Assembly: GCA_946480565.1 (NCBI GenBank)
Contig: CAMLKR010000075.1
Location: 1 to 9,933 of the forward strand
Direction: 5' to 3'
Length of the DNA stretch: 9,933 bases
Origin: an uncultured Arenimonas sp.
GTDB lineage: Bacteria > Pseudomonadota > Gammaproteobacteria > Xanthomonadales > Xanthomonadaceae
The notes below the pieces were generated by a model. The model was given only the letters and a program-made list of their open reading frames with translations. It was not told where the DNA came from and ran no database searches. Position numbers and translations under genes: made by a program. This document shows, one piece after another, positions 9,641 through 9,933 of this stretch (the first letter of the stretch is position 1; each line of letters begins with the position of its first letter).

Positions 9641-9760
9641 AGGGATGAACGCGGATAAACGCGGATGAAGCCTTGAAGCTGGAAACGAAGAAGGGGTCGC
9701 GGTATGCCCGCGACCCCTTCCTGTCCTGCCTTATCCGCTCTTATCCGCGTCGATCCGCGT
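9641..9760. repeat. Compound inverted repeat: two decamer arrays flanking a hairpin
   Basis: The left arm (9641-9670) holds three units in exact 10-base phase: AGGGATGAAC, GCGGATAAAC and GCGGATGAAG. The right arm (9731-9760) holds three units in the opposite sense: TTATCCGCTC, TTATCCGCGT and CGATCCGCGT. The best cross-match is ACGCGGATAA (9649-9658) with TTATCCGCGT (9741-9750), 10 of 10. Between the arms lies the 13-bp hairpin at 9690-9720. The element fills most of the yidC-mnmE spacer and starts 9 bases past the yidC stop. It could be a REP-like repeat family, an mRNA-structuring element or a binding array; the sequence alone does not decide. Confidence 0.85.
9690..9720 (-). terminator. Strong intergenic hairpin between yidC and mnmE, possible attenuator
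   Basis: A perfect 13-bp stem, GAAGGGGTCGCGG (9690-9702) with CCGCGACCCCTTC (9708-9720), has a 5-base loop. On the minus strand, the direction of yidC and mnmE, it is followed by TTCGTTTCC (9689-9681), which is not a real U-tract. On the plus strand no T run follows either. It may be a partial terminator, an mRNA stabiliser for yidC, or part of the surrounding repeat. Confidence 0.4.
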
Positions 9761-9769
9761 CAAGAAGCA

Positions 9770-9933
9770 TTATTTGGCCGCCGCAGTAGCTTCCGGCTTC
9801 TCGCCATGGCGCTTGGTGATCACCCACTGCTGCAGCAGGCCCAGGATGCCGTTGGTGCACCAGTACAGCACCAGGCCGGACGGGAAGAAGGCCATCATCA
9901 CGCCGAACACCAGCGGCATGAACTGCATCATCT
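9770..9933 (-). CDS. yidC: Membrane protein insertase YidC, C-terminal end (cut by window edge)
   Basis: Only the last 53 residues are present. YidC inserts and folds inner-membrane proteins, alone or with SecYEG. The fragment begins [17 protein letters not shown] and continues [20 protein letters not shown], the very conserved final pair of membrane helices (PSGLVLYW, then the LLQQW helix). It then ends in a short polar tail [14 protein letters not shown]. The TAA stop is at 9772-9770. The tail is only modestly basic compared with the strongly basic tails of some homologues. The mnmE gene follows in the same direction, as in most gammaproteobacteria. Confidence 0.96.
   Translation of the reverse strand, partial: MMQFMPLVFGVMMAFFPSGLVLYWCTNGILGLLQQWVITKRHGEKPEATAAAK

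Noticed and set aside
8399..9658. 419-residue plus-strand open frame opposite mnmE
   Set aside because: Mirror of the mnmE coding sequence, which is unmistakable on the minus strand; the composition is low-complexity Gln/Ala/Gly/Arg.

Overview
The window is very GC-rich, gene-dense bacterial chromosome, most consistent with a gammaproteobacterium of the Xanthomonadaceae/Lysobacteraceae type. This assignment is an inference. It rests on the GC-rich third codon positions, the conserved yidC-mnmE pair, the enterobacterial-like YadG/YadH proteins and the cell-envelope lipoproteins. The yidC-mnmE pair usually lies in the rpmH-rnpA-yidC-mnmE block near the replication origin, so the right end may be origin-proximal. 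I see no tRNA, rRNA, CRISPR array, insertion sequence or phage gene.

Layout from left to right. (1) Positions 1-1164, minus strand: a translationally coupled ABC-2 exporter pair, yadG (ATPase, complete) and yadH (permease, cut by the window edge). (2) Positions 1165-1284: a divergent control region with one AT-rich promoter-like site and a GC palindrome. (3) Positions 1285-2037, plus strand: an FAD-dependent ferredoxin/flavodoxin-NADP reductase-like protein with a TTG start. (4) Positions 2151-5511, plus strand: a three-gene operon joined by two ATGA overlaps. It encodes an exported serine hydrolase of the tripeptidyl-aminopeptidase (S33/TAP) type, a NatA-like ABC ATPase and a NatB-like ABC-2 permease. 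A bidirectional terminator (5533-5562) closes it. (5) Positions 5584-8266: two divergent lipoprotein genes. The minus-strand one has a C-terminal TonB domain and the plus-strand one has a DUF900 alpha/beta-hydrolase domain behind a polyproline stretch. They share a 184-bp intergenic region. (6) Positions 8273-9933, minus strand: mnmE (tRNA U34 modification GTPase) and the 3' end of yidC (membrane insertase). They are separated by a spacer with an unusual compound inverted repeat.

The common theme is the cell envelope: two ABC-2 exporters, an exported peptidase-like hydrolase, two lipoproteins and the YidC insertase. No defence system or biosynthetic cluster is visible. The least ordinary items are the structured repeat between yidC and mnmE (three decamer units on each side of a perfect 13-bp hairpin), the coupling of an exported S33 hydrolase to a NatAB-type exporter, and a TonB C-terminal domain on a lipoprotein instead of an inner-membrane anchor. 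None of these is clear evidence for a wholly new system.
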